Of a DNA stretch of 64,000 nt, positions 36,851-48,119 are shown piece after piece; position 1 is the stretch's first letter, and each line of letters begins with the position of its first letter. Both the position numbers and the translations under genes were made by a program. The stretch comes from Marsupella aquatica (Eukaryota; Marchantiophyta), in assembly GCA_973895155.1 (NCBI GenBank), contig OZ316891.1:6634001-6698000 (forward strand), in the 5' to 3' direction. A model generated the notes under the pieces. The model searched no databases. It was not told the origin of the DNA and saw only the letters and a program-made list of their open reading frames with translations.

Positions 36851-38862
36851 ATACGCGTACGCCATACAATTTTAGACTAGAGAATTCATTCGGATGTTCT
36901 ACTAGTACTTCTGATACATTGCTTATGTATTGGACTTGAAACACGGATTGATCAAAATCGGAGTGAGAAATTGGACCATAACTTCATTGACTCAATTCAT
37001 GCATTGAATGCGTGATTTAAGGCAACTACTCTCCTCATTTATTGCGGAATTAATGCTGATTGATACTTACAAGTTATTCAGTTGCATGTGGTCTCAGCAA
37101 TGTTGGTGGCAACCCTTTGATGTTGGCGGAAACCCTCCTCCCAGCCAAGCCTCTTCCTTCCAGCGTAGCCTCCTCCTCGTCCCAGCCAACTAAGCCTCCT
37201 CCTTCAAACTCCAATTTCCTTGAGTATCATGACCGAATCCCACCACCAAAGAATGACAACTTGTTGATCGTATCAAGATCAAAATCCTCGACCAGATAGT
37301 GATTTCAGAATAGCCGCTCTTTGTTGGTCCGCTAGAATGCTTCGATGAATAAGGCAGACTATGGAGGTTCTAAATCTTTGTCGTCTCGCTTCGTCGCAAC
37401 TCTCCCGCTTGATCGGATGTGCTCTCCCCAAGATTGAAGGTGATACAACAAGAACTGCGCCAGCATTGCTTGAATGAGCTCCGCCTCCGACTGGAAAAAA
37501 ATCCGGTTTGTTCAGTCGATGGTGGAGTGTACGGAGATCATCTAGAACCTTCCTGTCGCTAGGCTATTATTAGGGTTATGCTAAAACAATACCCTAATTA
37601 GTCCTTCCTTAGTGTCGGCGCCCACGGTCTCGAGTTCATTGTTCATTGTTGTTGTTTCTCGCTCCCAGACTTTTGCGCGCCTGCTCTCGTCACTCTCGCT
37701 CTCACTCTCGCTCTCGCTCTCGTCGCTCTCGCTCTCATCGCTCTTGCTCTCGCTCTCATCGCTCTCGCTCTCGCTTCTGCCCTGGATTTCATTTTTGTCG
37801 TTGCAGGTCGTTCGTTGTGGTCAGGTGCTTGTCGGCGCGTTGCAGCTCTTAGTAGTTGTCCATCGTTTCGACCAGGAGCTCGTTGGCGCATTGCAGCTCG
37901 CATTTACAGCTCGTATTCACTTCTAGTTTGCTAGTTCGTTGCAGCTAGCTTTTTGGGAGTGCTTGTATCAGCTCGTGTCAGCCAATTTTAAGCTCATATC
38001 AGCTCGATCAACGTGTTTCAGCAGCTCAAACTACTTTTTGGCAGCTTGTTTTAGCTCCTTCCATTCAGCATTCAAGTTTGTTTCACCTCTTTGAATCTAC
38101 AGGTTTAGTGCGCTTTTATTCATGCTCAGTTTGCCTATCCACAACTTTGATTGTACTTCTGAAAGAGTCTTTTTAACTCGACATAATGAGCTCCTTAGCA
38201 TTAAGCACATGTTATTCAATTGGTGGCAGCGAAGCTCTATGTATAGAAGTATAGAAGCTGTGTTGTTGTTGCTTAGCATATTAATATCTTCAATCTTATA
38301 TTTACTTTCTGGAATGTCGCAGCAAGGTCTTCAAGTGCTTGGATGTCAATCTCTCAAACGATTACATCAATTTTTCAGAATTCAGGTATAATTTCTATAT
38401 TTTCTGCTGGTGTTGATTGTGGTTTGCTAAAATTTCTCTTGATTGTTAAGCACAGTTTTCATAATGCGGTTTGTTTGTAAACTCAAATATGTGTGAATCA
38501 TACAAACTCACTAATTAAAATACAACCTGAATCGTCTTAAGTAAGTCATTACAAACTTGCACGTTGTGAATTTAATCATATAAACTCTCATGTTATGTGA
38601 ATCTCATTACACTGAATCCTTTAATTGACGAATACAACCAGTAGACTGCTAAATTGAATCATCTTAGCTGGATCATTCTCTAAACTTCTGATATATAATA
38701 GTTTCACAATGACAGAGCTCAAACATCTGAATTATTGTAAAGTTCATGAATGAATACAAATGAATGAAATCATGCTTACTCGGATTTCCTTGTCCGTATG
38801 GGTCAGTAATCACAATTGTATCACTGTATTATCTTATTGTCCAAAAGTTGTTTGAGCTGTTG
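36851..38862. other. Spacer with a (CTCGCT)n microsatellite
   Basis: A CTCGCT/CTCTCG hexamer microsatellite occupies about 37686-37785. The part from 37800 to 38060 is rich in CAGCTCGT words. No gene is supported: the open frames through the microsatellite are repeat artefacts. Confidence 0.55.
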
Positions 38863-40309
38863 ACGCGACTAGTCGCGTGAAAATACTATGAGGTTCCTTT
38901 TAGGACCAGTTGACGCGACCAGTCGCGTGTGAGAAGGAAACTGGATAGATTTAAATCTCCACAAGGAAGGTTTAGTGGATATAGTTGTTTAGGTTCAGTT
39001 GACACGACCAGTCACGTCTGAGGTAGCTCTCTCATTGACTGGTTCTGTTAAAGGAGGTAAGATTCCTTTTAGGACCAGTTGACGCGACCAGTCGCGTGCC
39101 AGAAGGAAACAAGATAGATTTACTGAGCGCGTACCATATCCAAATCTCCACAAGGAAGGTTCAGTGGATATAGTTGTTTAGGTTCAGTTGATGCGACCAG
39201 TCGCGTCTGAGGTAGCTCTCTCATTGACTGGTTCTGTTAGAGGAGGTAAGGTTCCTTTTAGGACCAGTTGACGCGACCAATCGCGTCTGAGGTAGCTCTC
39301 TCATTGACTGGTTCTGTTAGAGGAGGTAAGGTTCCTTTTAGGACCAGTTGACGCGACCAGTCGCGTGCCAGAAGGAAACAAGATAGATTTACTGAGCGCG
39401 TACCATATCCAAATCTCCACAAGGAAGGTTCAGTGGATATAGTTGTTTAGGTTCAGTTGATGCGACCAGTCGCGTCTGAGGTAGCTCTCTCATTGACTGG
39501 TTCTGTTAGAGGAGGTAAGGTTCCTTTTAGGACCAGTTGACGCGACCAGTCGCGTGCCAGAAGGAAACAAGATAGATTTACTGAGTGCGTACCATATCCA
39601 AATCTCCACAAGGAAGGTTCAGTGGATATAGTTGTTTAGGTTCAGTTGACGCGACCAGTCGCGTCTGAGGTAGCTCTCTCATTGACTGGTTCTGTTAGAG
39701 GAGGTAAGGTTCCTTTTAGGACCAGTTGACGTGACTAGTCGCGTCTGACGTAGATCTCTCATTGACTGGTTCTGTTAGAGGAGGTAAGGTTCCTTTTAGG
39801 ACCAGTTGACGCGACCAGTCGCGTGTGAGAAGGAAACAGGATAGATTTACTGAGCGCGTACCATATCCAAATCTCCACAAGGAAGGTTCAGTGGATATAG
39901 TTGTTTAGGTTCAGTTGACGCGACCAGTCGCGTCTAAGGTAGCTCTCTCATTGACTGGTTCTGTTAGAGGAGGTAAGGTTTCTTTTAGGACCAGTTGACG
40001 TGACTAGTCGTGTCTGACGTAGATCTCTCATTGACTGGTTCTGTTAGAGGAGGTAAGGTTCCTTTTAGGACCAGTTGACGCGACCAGTCGCGTGTGAGAA
40101 GGAAACTGGATAGATTTACTGAGCGCGTACCATATCCAAATCTCCACAGAAGGTTCAGTGGATATAGTTGTTTAGGTTCAGTTGAGGCGACCAGTCGCGT
40201 CTGAGGTAGCTTTCTCATTGACTGGTTCTATTAGAGGACGAAGACATTTATGATCAGTCTTTCAAAGAATTGTTTATGCATTCTGATTTGTAGATGCGAC
40301 CAGTCGCGT
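38863..40309. repeat. Minisatellite with about 17 copies of the ACGCGACC-AG-TCGCGT palindrome
   Basis: Palindromes start near 38863, 38913, 39002, 39082, 39190, 39269, 39349, 39455, 39540, 39648, 39729, 39807, 39916, 39997, 40077, 40185 and 40294. Two half-unit types alternate. One is followed by GTG(T/C)...AGAAGGAAAC and ATAGATTTACTGAGCGCGTA, the other by CTGAGGTAGCTCTCTCATTG and ACTGGTTCTGTTAGAGGAGG. Spacings alternate near 80 and 108 bp. Variant arms are mostly CG-to-CA or TG changes and are not compensatory between arms. The array ends 42 bp before the ATG at 40351, so it could act as its promoter. Confidence 0.93.
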
Positions 40310-40350
40310 GAAAATAATCTCTGGGATATATCATTTGGTTGAAAAGAGTC

Positions 40351-40902
40351 ATGGGCAAACCTGGTCTGGAGAGCTTCAGATATCTATGCCCAATATTTGA
40401 CGTTTTGGACAGAAGCCAAGATGGTCTACTTGCGGGATATTCTGTATTTGTTGAAACACTACTACCTGGACTTCCAGATTTCATTGTCACGGAATTGATA
40501 TGGCCTCGGATCCAGGAGACTTTTAATTCCTCGGCTAATGCAGGAAATTTCTCAATAAAGGAATTGGATGAGTTTGTAGGACTATCTTCGGTGTGTCGTA
40601 GATGGCGCCACCTTGTTAGGAATACCTATATTCTGGGTGTAATCAAGTTGAGTTTATTAGATTTGGCTTTCCCAGGAAATCCTACTAAACCGATCGGAAA
40701 TGAGTCTCTCTCATCGACAGTTCAAAGTTTCTTCCAGAAATACCCAAGAATTAAATTCATGGGGTCAATGTCCAGAGATCTTAGGGAACTCTTCACGAAG
40801 ACTTATGATGCTCTTCACCCTCTTGAAAAATGGAAATTTACAGTCAGATGCCACGAAGTTGGATACCTTGAGGGTGACATCTACGCTTTTAAGGAATTCT
40901 AG
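40351..40902 (+). CDS. F-box-like protein module 1
   Basis: The intact frame of 183 aa starts at ATG 40351. About residues 38-95 read LLPGLPDFIVTELIWPRIQE...SSVCRRWRHLVRNTYILGVI. This matches the F-box pattern (LP..., then a cluster of basic residues with W) that in other proteins binds SKP1 in SCF ubiquitin ligases. The C-terminal part (FFQKYPRIKFMGSMSRDLRE) recurs in two further modules downstream. F-box assignment rests on sequence pattern only. The frame ends at TAG, and the next module begins after an intron-like spacer with a degenerate palindrome (about 40910-40928). Confidence 0.55.
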   Translation: MGKPGLESFRYLCPIFDVLDRSQDGLLAGYSVFVETLLPGLPDFIVTELIWPRIQETFNSSANAGNFSIKELDEFVGLSSVCRRWRHLVRNTYILGVIKLSLLDLAFPGNPTKPIGNESLSSTVQSFFQKYPRIKFMGSMSRDLRELFTKTYDALHPLEKWKFTVRCHEVGYLEGDIYAFKEF

Positions 40903-40967
40903 TTAACTTACGTGATGAAGCGCGTCGTATGTCTTCTAACAATGTTTTGTGATATGATAAAAGCAGG

Positions 40968-41533
40968 ATGAGCCAACTTTTGAATGAGGCTCGAGATTTC
41001 CTTTCATCTCATGAAAAGAAACAAAAAACAATATGGGATACGCTGGATAAACCTCCTCTAGTCTCATTGGAGGAATACAAGATGTTTTGGTCATTTCAAA
41101 TATTTGGCCAATACTCTACGAACACTTTATTTCAATTAAAAGATTGCATGGATATCGACACCTCGATAACGATTTGGTTATCGATAGGGTCCGAGACCTT
41201 ATTCGGCTTGGAGCTTATAGCAAGAAATGGAACTTTTTAGTTACAAATACAAGGTTATGGGCTATCCTCAAACAAGCAAACCGGATTATCGATGTCGCAA
41301 ATGATGCTCTTTACGACATACCCGAAACTAAGGAGTTGGAGTTTGACTCAGTCTGTCGAGTTATTCGACAGGATATTTCTATGCTTCCAGAAATATCTGT
41401 TCTTGGGACTACTACTTCTGACGAAATCGCATTGTTTACGAACAAATATAACAATTTAGATGAGGAAGAACGAGATGTCCTAATCGAAAGGTTTGGTAGA
41501 TTTTCTCAGAATCTCGGTGGTCCCAGTTCTTAA
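40968..41533 (+). pseudogene. F-box-like module 2, frameshifted
   Basis: ATG 40968 follows an acceptor-like AAAGCAG. The first part (NEARDFLSSHEKKQKTIWD) is in one frame. From about 41050 similarity to module 1 continues in another frame: GGIQDVLVISNIWPILYEHF, then GAYSKKWNFLVTNTRLWAIL and a C-terminal SVCRVIRQDISMLPEISVLG, ending at TAA 41531-41533. A one-base shift or a very small unseen intron joins them. The arrangement matches modules 1 and 3, which makes this a tandem duplicate. Confidence 0.5.
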
Positions 41534-41576
41534 TGGATAGGTTCTTGTTCTTAATCTTTTCCATATTATGCTGCAG

Positions 41577-42091
41577 TCCTTTGACATGAATCGAAAATCT
41601 CATCGTCAAATGATGATGGAGCGCATTGCACGTGCAAAGGTTATGAACCGAAACATGATATGGAGTCAAGCTGAAGACCTGATACCCGGTCTTCCGGACG
41701 ATATTGTCGAGAAATATATTTGGCCATTAGTCAAAGAGTTTTTCCACTGTCTTGGGAATTTGTCGGATACTGTGATTAAAAATTGGGTCATGGACTTGAT
41801 CGCCATTCGAACATTCAGTAAGAAGTGGTGCCACATAGTTACTTATAGTAGTACTTGGGCGACGGTCACCTTGGTAGCTTACGACTTCACTGATAGACCA
41901 GGAATGAATCACTTTGAAGGCATTTGACTTCACGGAGTGTAGCATTAAGATTTACAGAATCCATCAGAACTCTCCCGCCGCTGGACATTCTGGGTGGATT
42001 TGAAGGATCTGAACTTGACACGTTTAGGAACCTTTGGTTTTGGTTAGATGAAGATGAGCGAGAAGATTGGGTCAGGATAAATGTTCCTAAA
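41577..42091 (+). pseudogene. F-box-like module 3, frameshifted
   Basis: After the acceptor CTGCAG at 41571-41576 the frame contains EDLIPGLPDDIVEKYIWPLV and RTFSKKWCHIVTYSSTWA, the best F-box match of the three modules. Near 41920-41926 a shift of one base at an ATTT run is needed to continue into SVALRFTESIRTLPPLDILG and FWLDEDEREDWVRI, which align with the C-terminal parts of modules 1 and 2. The block ends at a GTAATT donor at 42092 or at a stop TAA in the same place. Confidence 0.5.
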
Positions 42092-42105
42092 ATGTAATTC
42101 GGCAC

Positions 42106-42121
42106 GACGCGACCATGCGCG
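42106..42121. repeat. Intronic palindrome ACGCGACCATGCGCGT
   Basis: It lies 15 bp inside the likely intron 42092-42171 (GTAATT...TTTTAG) between F-box-like module 3 and the ParB-like module. It is the same family as the 38.9-40.3 kb array. Confidence 0.8.
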
Positions 42122-42171
42122 TGTTAGTATTTTATAATAAACGTTTAACTTTCAATATTTGTCTGTTTTAG

Positions 42172-43410
42172 AATGGATCCTACCGGAACCTCAAAGCGGA
42201 AAAGAGACTCGTCTAAAGCTGCTTCTCGAAAGAAAGCCAAGACAAAAATGACTCCCGCGGAGACATCCATACTTGCATATCGAGGAAAGTCATCAGAGAG
42301 AGAACAACGGAGACAAAGAGTATCCATCTCTTTGAATCGACTGAGATATCCAATTTTGGAATAGTCGTTCGCAATGGGGCTGTCCGTCTTGTGGTGGCAA
42401 GAAATGATAAAGCTATAGTTTTGGAGAAATCAAAAATTCTCGGGTATTTCTTTGAGAAGAACATGAAAGTTAAAGAGTGTACAGAGGGATTGGTTCTGCT
42501 AGTCAGCGACGACCAGCAGGAAGACAAAATAAGCATTTGTTTGGATCGAACGCAATATGTAACCTTCAATCAGCCCAGAATCGATGATCTTCTAGGTGCA
42601 AGGCATGCCTTGGAAAAGGTTACTAGTGTGGGATATCCTTCCGATCCAGAGGCATCAACGGAAGATTTGATTTGTCAATACATTATTGACGTACTTGAGT
42701 TCCAGAGAGTTCCTTTCAACCAGGGATTTCGCTTGGGAAAGGCCCCGCCAGTTAGCAAGGTTGAAGTATACTCGGCGGAGAATCTTCCGAAAGTAATTAC
42801 CTCAGCGAATGTCGGGGCTCTGTTCGATTCTTTCCTCAAAGAATATAGTGCTGTGAATATATTTAACAGCAAGTCATTTTTTGTTGAGACATCACGTTGT
42901 CATCTTGCACTGGACCACATCAAGTGCCGAGAGTGGAATCAGGATTACACAAATAGGCTAAAGAATTCACTCCTCTCTCATTTGGCTATAAAGTTCGAGA
43001 AGCGATGCTGCTTTTTAGTCCCTGTGAAGTGGGTTCAGTCGGAGGCCGACAGAGATCCCGACTACAATGGGACACCCTACGATTCATCGTCAAAGGAGGA
43101 GGACATTATGACCAGTCATTTCTGGATACTCGGAGGCCAGCACACAATAATGGCGTACAAATTCCTGAGAGAGGACGACAAAGTCAGCCAAGTTGTACGA
43201 GACGCTTGCGGTACTGTAGAAGCTGTAATGTTTTGGGCAACGCTCAACAACGACAATAATGTTCATTTGATGGGATTATCGAAAGCTTTGAACCACTGTC
43301 ATCAAACATCAATGGAAGAAGGACAGTTTCTCACCATTGTACGATAGTGTCGTAATATCTGGAACTCATTTGGGCGGCCTGGATTACATTATCGTCATCC
43401 AAATTGGAAG
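42172..43410 (+). pseudogene. ParB/DGQHR-like domain protein, interrupted
   Basis: The block opens after TTTTAG with ATG 42173 and a basic segment (TSKRKRDSSKAASRKKAKTK) that looks like a nuclear localisation signal. A frame change near 42310-42330 leads into the long block that includes ISNFGIVVRNGAVRLVV. Near its C-terminus is HFWILGGQHTIMAYKFL, similar to the GQH(R) signature of ParB-N/sulfiredoxin-like and DGQHR domains, which bind or hydrolyse nucleotides in some members. A TAG at 43345-43347 interrupts the frame, yet coding continues as CRNIWNSFGRPGLHYRHPNW to a clean GTAAAT donor at 43411. The fold assignment is tentative and needs a profile search. Confidence 0.45.
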
Positions 43411-43457
43411 GTAAATAAATAACCCTCTTCGATCACATTATCGTATAAACTTTTGTC

Positions 43458-43473
43458 ACGCGACCGGTCGCGT
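43458..43473. repeat. Intronic palindrome ACGCGACCGGTCGCGT (perfect)
   Basis: It lies in the 99-bp intron 43411-43509 (GTAAAT...TTTCAG). The 18-mer GACGCGACCGGTCGCGTC is nearly matched (CACGCGACCGGTCGCGTC); the 16-mer core is a perfect palindrome. Confidence 0.9.
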
Positions 43474-43509
43474 CAATCTTAGAATTGTCATGTTTCCATT
43501 GTTTTTCAG

Positions 43510-45236
43510 GTATTTCTGAGAGCTACAAGTTTTGTTTGCCCATGGGCTCAAATGGGGAAGAACGAAATGATGAAATTTGGGGAATTGGCTCCGTTTCTCT
43601 TTACAATGGAGGACGAAATATTCAAGAAGTGGATGGAGGTCTACGAACTATTAAGGACAGGAGAGCTTGTAATTTACAACGGAATTTTACAGAGGGACGC
43701 CGTCAAAATTGCGGATAATCCGTGTGCTTATCATCTTCTGAAGAAGACGTTCCGTTCTTGTCAAGGGTGCTCAGACTCGGTTCTTCAAAAGGCAGCGGAA
43801 TATATGTTGAGCGGAAGATTGTCTATACTCAAAAACTGAAGCATCAGAGTGAAATCTGGGAAGGCGAAGAAGTCCTCTGAGGCTCCAGTGTTGTCAACGA
43901 CTAGCATGAGTTTGGAGCAATTCTGTATAAAGAAGAAGACGAAAGTTGAGTTTGAGATTTTATTATTGAGTAAACTCAACGGGGAAACATCCACCCGGAC
44001 GGAGCTGAAAAGTCTGACAGATTCAGGGCAAAAATATTGGGTCAAAGGAATGATTGATTGTTTTAAGCTCGACAAGATGGTGTTGAAGCAGTTGAGAGAT
44101 GCGTTGAGTGGTTATCTGAAGAAGTGCTTAAATGTAAGTTATAGTAATGATAATTTGTTGAAGGAGATCGACCCTATATTCTACAGGTTGGTCGAAGGAA
44201 TACAGAAATCAGTTGATAGTCAAGGAAACCAACTAGTGCGGCCGGTCGATGAGAGGCTGAAATTGCGATCCCTGCAGGATATACAAAATGCTGGGTTTGC
44301 AGACTGTATCATACTTGAAGACAAGAACCTTGCGAGCTTGATTTATTTTGATCCCTCATCAATGGGAGATTTGCGTTCGCCAAATTGCTCATTCTATGAG
44401 GGGTTATTTCGTGCTACTAGCGAGATAGGGGCAAAACCACACCATGTGGTTATTATTGTAGCCTCTCTCGTTGAGTCTTACTTAATCAAACGAGAATTAG
44501 GGAAGTACACACACTACGTTGCTGTCGATAGCCATTATATTTAGAAGCGGCCGAAGGAGAAGAAGCTTATTGTAACCTACGCTTTTCACAGCTTGGCCTT
44601 CAGCACAATGGGCGATCCACAAGCCCTCGAGTTCCAATTGGTCTCCAAATATCAAATTGAGAAGATAGCCAATTTTGAAGAGAGCGGCGAGTTCATGACA
44701 CCTTTCCCAGAAAAGATACTTCCATTCTTTGAAAGTATTGTTAGTCAATTCGTCCAATGTGGGGAATGGGCTATATACTTCGGTGAGGGAACGAACTTGA
44801 TCCAGTGCTTAATGGTAAGTTTTGAGATTTATATTTTGGGGTTTCGATTTTAAGATTATTTAGATTATTATATTCTCAATTAATATTGTGAACTAATTTC
44901 GGCTTTTTTTATAGGATGCTGGATCCAATGTAAAATATTACTGCCCTATGGCAACGCATAGGGAGTTGTCTTGTTTCTTGCAACACACCACGGCGACAAT
45001 TGATACAACGCTGTCATTGATTGACCCAGTACGGGCTAGTATAGAAAAATGTATAGATAAATTAATGAAGTACCGTCCATCCGTAACTGCTCTCAGGGCT
45101 GATGTTTTGGATGTCCTCCACGAACAACATATCCTTGATAATATTTGTAATCAATTATTGCAAGAGTATGCACTCTCTGAAGATTCCGATCGATTGTACA
45201 TTTGACCAACGGAGTACCCTAGTAGGCCAATCCAAG
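43510..45236 (+). pseudogene. Continuation of the ParB-like gene: helical domain of unknown function, two exons
   Basis: Exon 43510-44814 begins in phase with the previous exon (VFLRATSFVCPWAQMGKNEM) and reads one frame to the donor GTAAGT at 44815. It is interrupted by TGA 43837-43839 and TAG 44542-44544, with coding character on both sides of each. Exon 44915-45236 (DAGSNVKYYCPMATHRELSC) continues in phase and has a TGA near 45204. The protein is rich in Lys, Leu and Glu and has no motif I recognise; SLEQFCIKKKTKVEF and KPHHVVIIVASLVESY are the best landmarks. The combined block of about 540 codons has three nonsense codons and no frameshift, which argues that it was coding until recently. 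Confidence 0.5.
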
Positions 45237-45274
45237 GTAAGTTACTTTTGAAACCTCTTACTTTTTATTGCGTC

Positions 45275-45329
45275 ACGCAAATATGCGCGTGGATATTCAT
45301 AACATTTCTTTTCACGCGAATATGCGCGT
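45275..45329. repeat. Pair of intronic palindromes
   Basis: ACGCAAATATGCGCGT (45275-45290) and ACGCGAATATGCGCGT (45314-45329) both lie in the 128-bp intron 45237-45364. The centre AATAT differs from the usual ACCNG, so the outer arms are what is kept. Confidence 0.85.
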
Positions 45330-45364
45330 GAGTCATTCTTATCAAATTATCTGATTTTATTCAG

Positions 45365-47089
45365 ATCAAGTCGACTGCGGCTTCAATGTTGAGGATGTAG
45401 GGAGCAATGGTGATGCGGATGGTGAGGGGGAAAATGACGCGGAAGGTGACACGAATGGGGATGTCAATGACCAAGATCCAGAGTGGATGACCGATACGCT
45501 AAACAACGTCGGAGATTCCGACAATAGAGGAGATGAAGAGAGTGACGGAGAGGAGATGAAGGATGCTGAGAACGCTGATAAAGAGGACAAGGAGATGGAG
45601 GGTTCCGAGGACGATGAGGACTCTGATGAAGAGGCCACACAGGAGCCTCGATATGAGGTGGACCGAGAGGAGGCGGCCCGACAGGAGGAGGCCAGAGAGG
45701 AGGCCGCCCGGTAGTACGCGGCCCGGCAGCAGGAGGCCAGAGAGGATGCGGCCCGACAGGATGCGGCCCGGTAGGAGGGGGCCCGGCAGGTGGCGGCCCG
45801 ACATGACTCCGCCAGGCTGGAGGAGGCCCGGCAGGAGGCGGCCCGGAAAGAGGAGCTTCAAAAGAAGGAGGCGGCCGGGCAAGAGGAGCTTCAAAAGAAT
45901 GAGGTTAAGAAGAAAAAGGCAGCAGCTAGAAAAGCAACTACCGCGAAGAAGAAGGAGAAAGCCGAGGTTGAGAATGCCCAGGCTGAGAAAGCCCAGGCTG
46001 AGAATGCCCAGGCTGAGAAAGCCCAGGTGGAGAAAGCGGATGCCGAGAAAGCCCAGGCTGAGAAAGCCAAGGCGGAGAAAGCAGAGGCTGAGAAAGCCCA
46101 GGCTGAGAAAGTGGAGGCTGAGAAAGCGGAGGCTGAGAAAGCCCAGGCTGAGAAAGCCCAGGCTGAGAAGCAGGCTGAGAAAGCCCAGGCGGAGAAAGCG
46201 GAGGCCGAGAACGCGGAGGATGCGAGAGTCCTTTTAGTGACAGAGGAAAATAGGGCCTCGGCGGAGAGTGTGGCGGCTGAGAGGCTACTGGCCGAGAGGA
46301 GCGGACGAGACCGCAAGACCGGAGAGGGTGGAGGTGGAGAAGTTGGAGGCGGAAAAGGTCGATTCCGCAAGACTGGAGAGAGAAGAAGCCGCAAGACTGG
46401 AGGCAGCGAGGAAGGAGGCCGAGAGGGCCAAGGATCTTTCGCTTATTCCTGAGGCACAACATCTACCAAAAATAAGGCTGAATTTGAAGAAGCCTTCTTC
46501 ACCCTCAGTTGTAGTTAAGAAGAAAATATTAGACTATTTTCTTCGCCCGGAGTTTGAATTTAACGATCCACCCTTAAGTACGGTCTCGTTGGATGATTGG
46601 AATAAATATTCACCGGAGCAGCTCCGAGTCCAGGCAGTCCTTGCTTTGCAATATTGGAAGGGTCTTTTGATTACCGAGGAGAAGACTGCCACTGCATCCA
46701 GAATGGAGACAATCATCAATAATGTGCGTTTTTCCGAGAATCGAGTGCAAGACCTGGGAACGTTTTTGGCACCAGACTCGGCTCAAGTCGTTAAGAGACT
46801 AACAGTTGACTTGACGCGACCGGGTTCGTGGTCTCGACCCCGATATATTGCAGAGGTGACTCGTGCAGAAATTATGGCACCGGATATTTTGGAATCGGAT
46901 TCCCAGATTGTGGAATATTTGAATCAAATGCCACAACCATTTGAAGGTCTTCCCGCCTCATCGCTCCAACCTTCACAAACTGGTCCGGTGGAGCGATCAC
47001 TGCGGTCTCAAGGAGGGCTGAAGGATGTTGTTGCGATTGAGGGACCCAAGAGATCAGTTGCGAAAAGGCCGGATCCACCCAATCCAAAG
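45365..47089 (+). pseudogene. Acidic and coiled-coil region of the long unit
   Basis: The exon begins in phase (DQVDCGFNVEDVG). It runs through an Asp/Glu-rich part, then Arg-Ala-Gln-Glu repeats (codons GCC CGG CAG GAG), then about 16 repeats of the pentapeptide AEKAQ coded by GAGAAAGCCCAGGCT-like units (45960-46210), a likely long coiled coil. Two TAG codons at 45712-45714 and 45772-45774 occupy the CAG position of the repeat. Near 46300 a frame change leads to ARLEREEAARLEAARKEAER and then a globular part (KKKILDYFLRPEFEFNDPPL ... WNKYSPEQLRVQAVLALQYW). The exon ends at AAAG/GTCATT 47089. Highly basic open frames in the other reading phases are shadows of the repeat. Confidence 0.5.
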
Positions 47090-47244
47090 GTCATTCGCAA
47101 GCTATATTAAGCTTAAAGTTTCTATTATAGACGTCATTATTTTATTATTGATCTGTTATTGTTTCTGTTTTCTAAGGCTACAACCCTTAGGCTACAACCT
47201 CAGTACGTTATTTGAAGGCGTACTGAAATCTCTGTTTTTTGCAG

Positions 47245-48033
47245 TTTTTTGAAAATTTGGCTAGTCGAATAGATCAATGCCTTGATCCTTCTAAGGATAT
47301 GGAAGAGCTATTGACCAAGTTCTTACAACACTCGATCAAGAGGAAACATATGATATGTTTGAGACCGCGCGAGTTGCTCACCGATGATATAATTAACGTT
47401 TATTTGAGTTTTCTCGAACTGATTCTCGATAGAGTTGGAAAGTCAGACCTTGTCAAATTCTTCCAAACACACCATTTTGAGCTTCTCTCCATGGATCCTA
47501 CCATTTTCAACGAGGAGAGGGCAGCTTGGACAAAGGAGTTTCCGCTAAAAATCAGTGAATACGACAAACTGGTCTTTCCAGTACACAATGCTATGAAAGA
47601 ACATTGGTCATTGGTAGTCTTGTATCCGAAGGAGAAACGGCTGGAGTACCTAGATTCTCTAGTTCATAATCGACAGAATCCTGGGGTGCTAGATATTGTT
47701 GGGAAGTATTACGCCGACGAAATTGGCTGGAGAACTGGTGTCAACTTGGATCTCTCAGGTTGGGAACGGATATATCGGAATGATATTCCTCACCAGAGTG
47801 ACGGCCACAGTTGTGGTGTATTTATCTTGAGATACGCCAAGTGCTTGTGTCAAGGAAACGGAATTAATTTTGCCGTGGATCAAATTGAGAAATTCCGTAG
47901 GGAGATAGTCTTGTCGTTATTTGACATGGACTTCCGCAAGCTGACATTCGCAAGTAACCTAGTTACCGGGATCCGTGCTGCTATGATTGACATTTTTGGC
48001 GGAATTCCAGCACTGAACGACCATCTTGTACAG
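47245..48033 (+). CDS. Ulp1-like cysteine protease domain, catalytic residues intact
   Basis: The 263-residue exon starts after TTTTTTGCAG and ends at CAG/GTAATA. It has the whole C48 layout: an entry motif RPRELLTDDIINVYLSFLEL, the catalytic His in KEHWSLVVLYP (exon residue 120), Asp in LEYLDSL (137), the oxyanion-hole Gln in PHQSDGHSCGVF (184) and Cys (190). It has no stop or frameshift, unlike most neighbouring exons. It is preceded by the coiled-coil exon and followed in phase by the phosphatase-like exon, so it is probably one domain of a large protein. Ulp1 domains deconjugate SUMO, or in transposon proteins may process other targets; which applies here is unknown. Confidence 0.75.
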
Positions 48034-48069
48034 GTAATACACTTCATTTTAGTGTCTCTCTTTGTAGTC

Positions 48070-48085
48070 ACATGACCGTTCGCGT
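48070..48085. repeat. Degenerate intronic palindrome
   Basis: ACATGACCGTTCGCGT lies in the 86-bp intron 48034-48119. The left arm is decayed (CATGA for CGCGA) and the right arm is intact. Confidence 0.55.
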
Positions 48086-48119
48086 TATAAACTTATTTTC
48101 ATTTCTTAATGTTTTACAG

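Noticed and set aside
37612-37926. 104-aa Ser/Leu-rich protein
   Set aside because: It is a translation of the (CTCGCT)n microsatellite.
38863-40309. CRISPR array
   Set aside because: Spacings alternate and the intervening DNA is itself repeated. The motif is palindromic and this is plant nuclear DNA.
45563-46462. Very basic (RPDRRRPERR) and Ala/Phe/Ser-rich open frames
   Set aside because: They arise from reading the 15-bp and GCC CGG CAG repeats in other frames or on the other strand.
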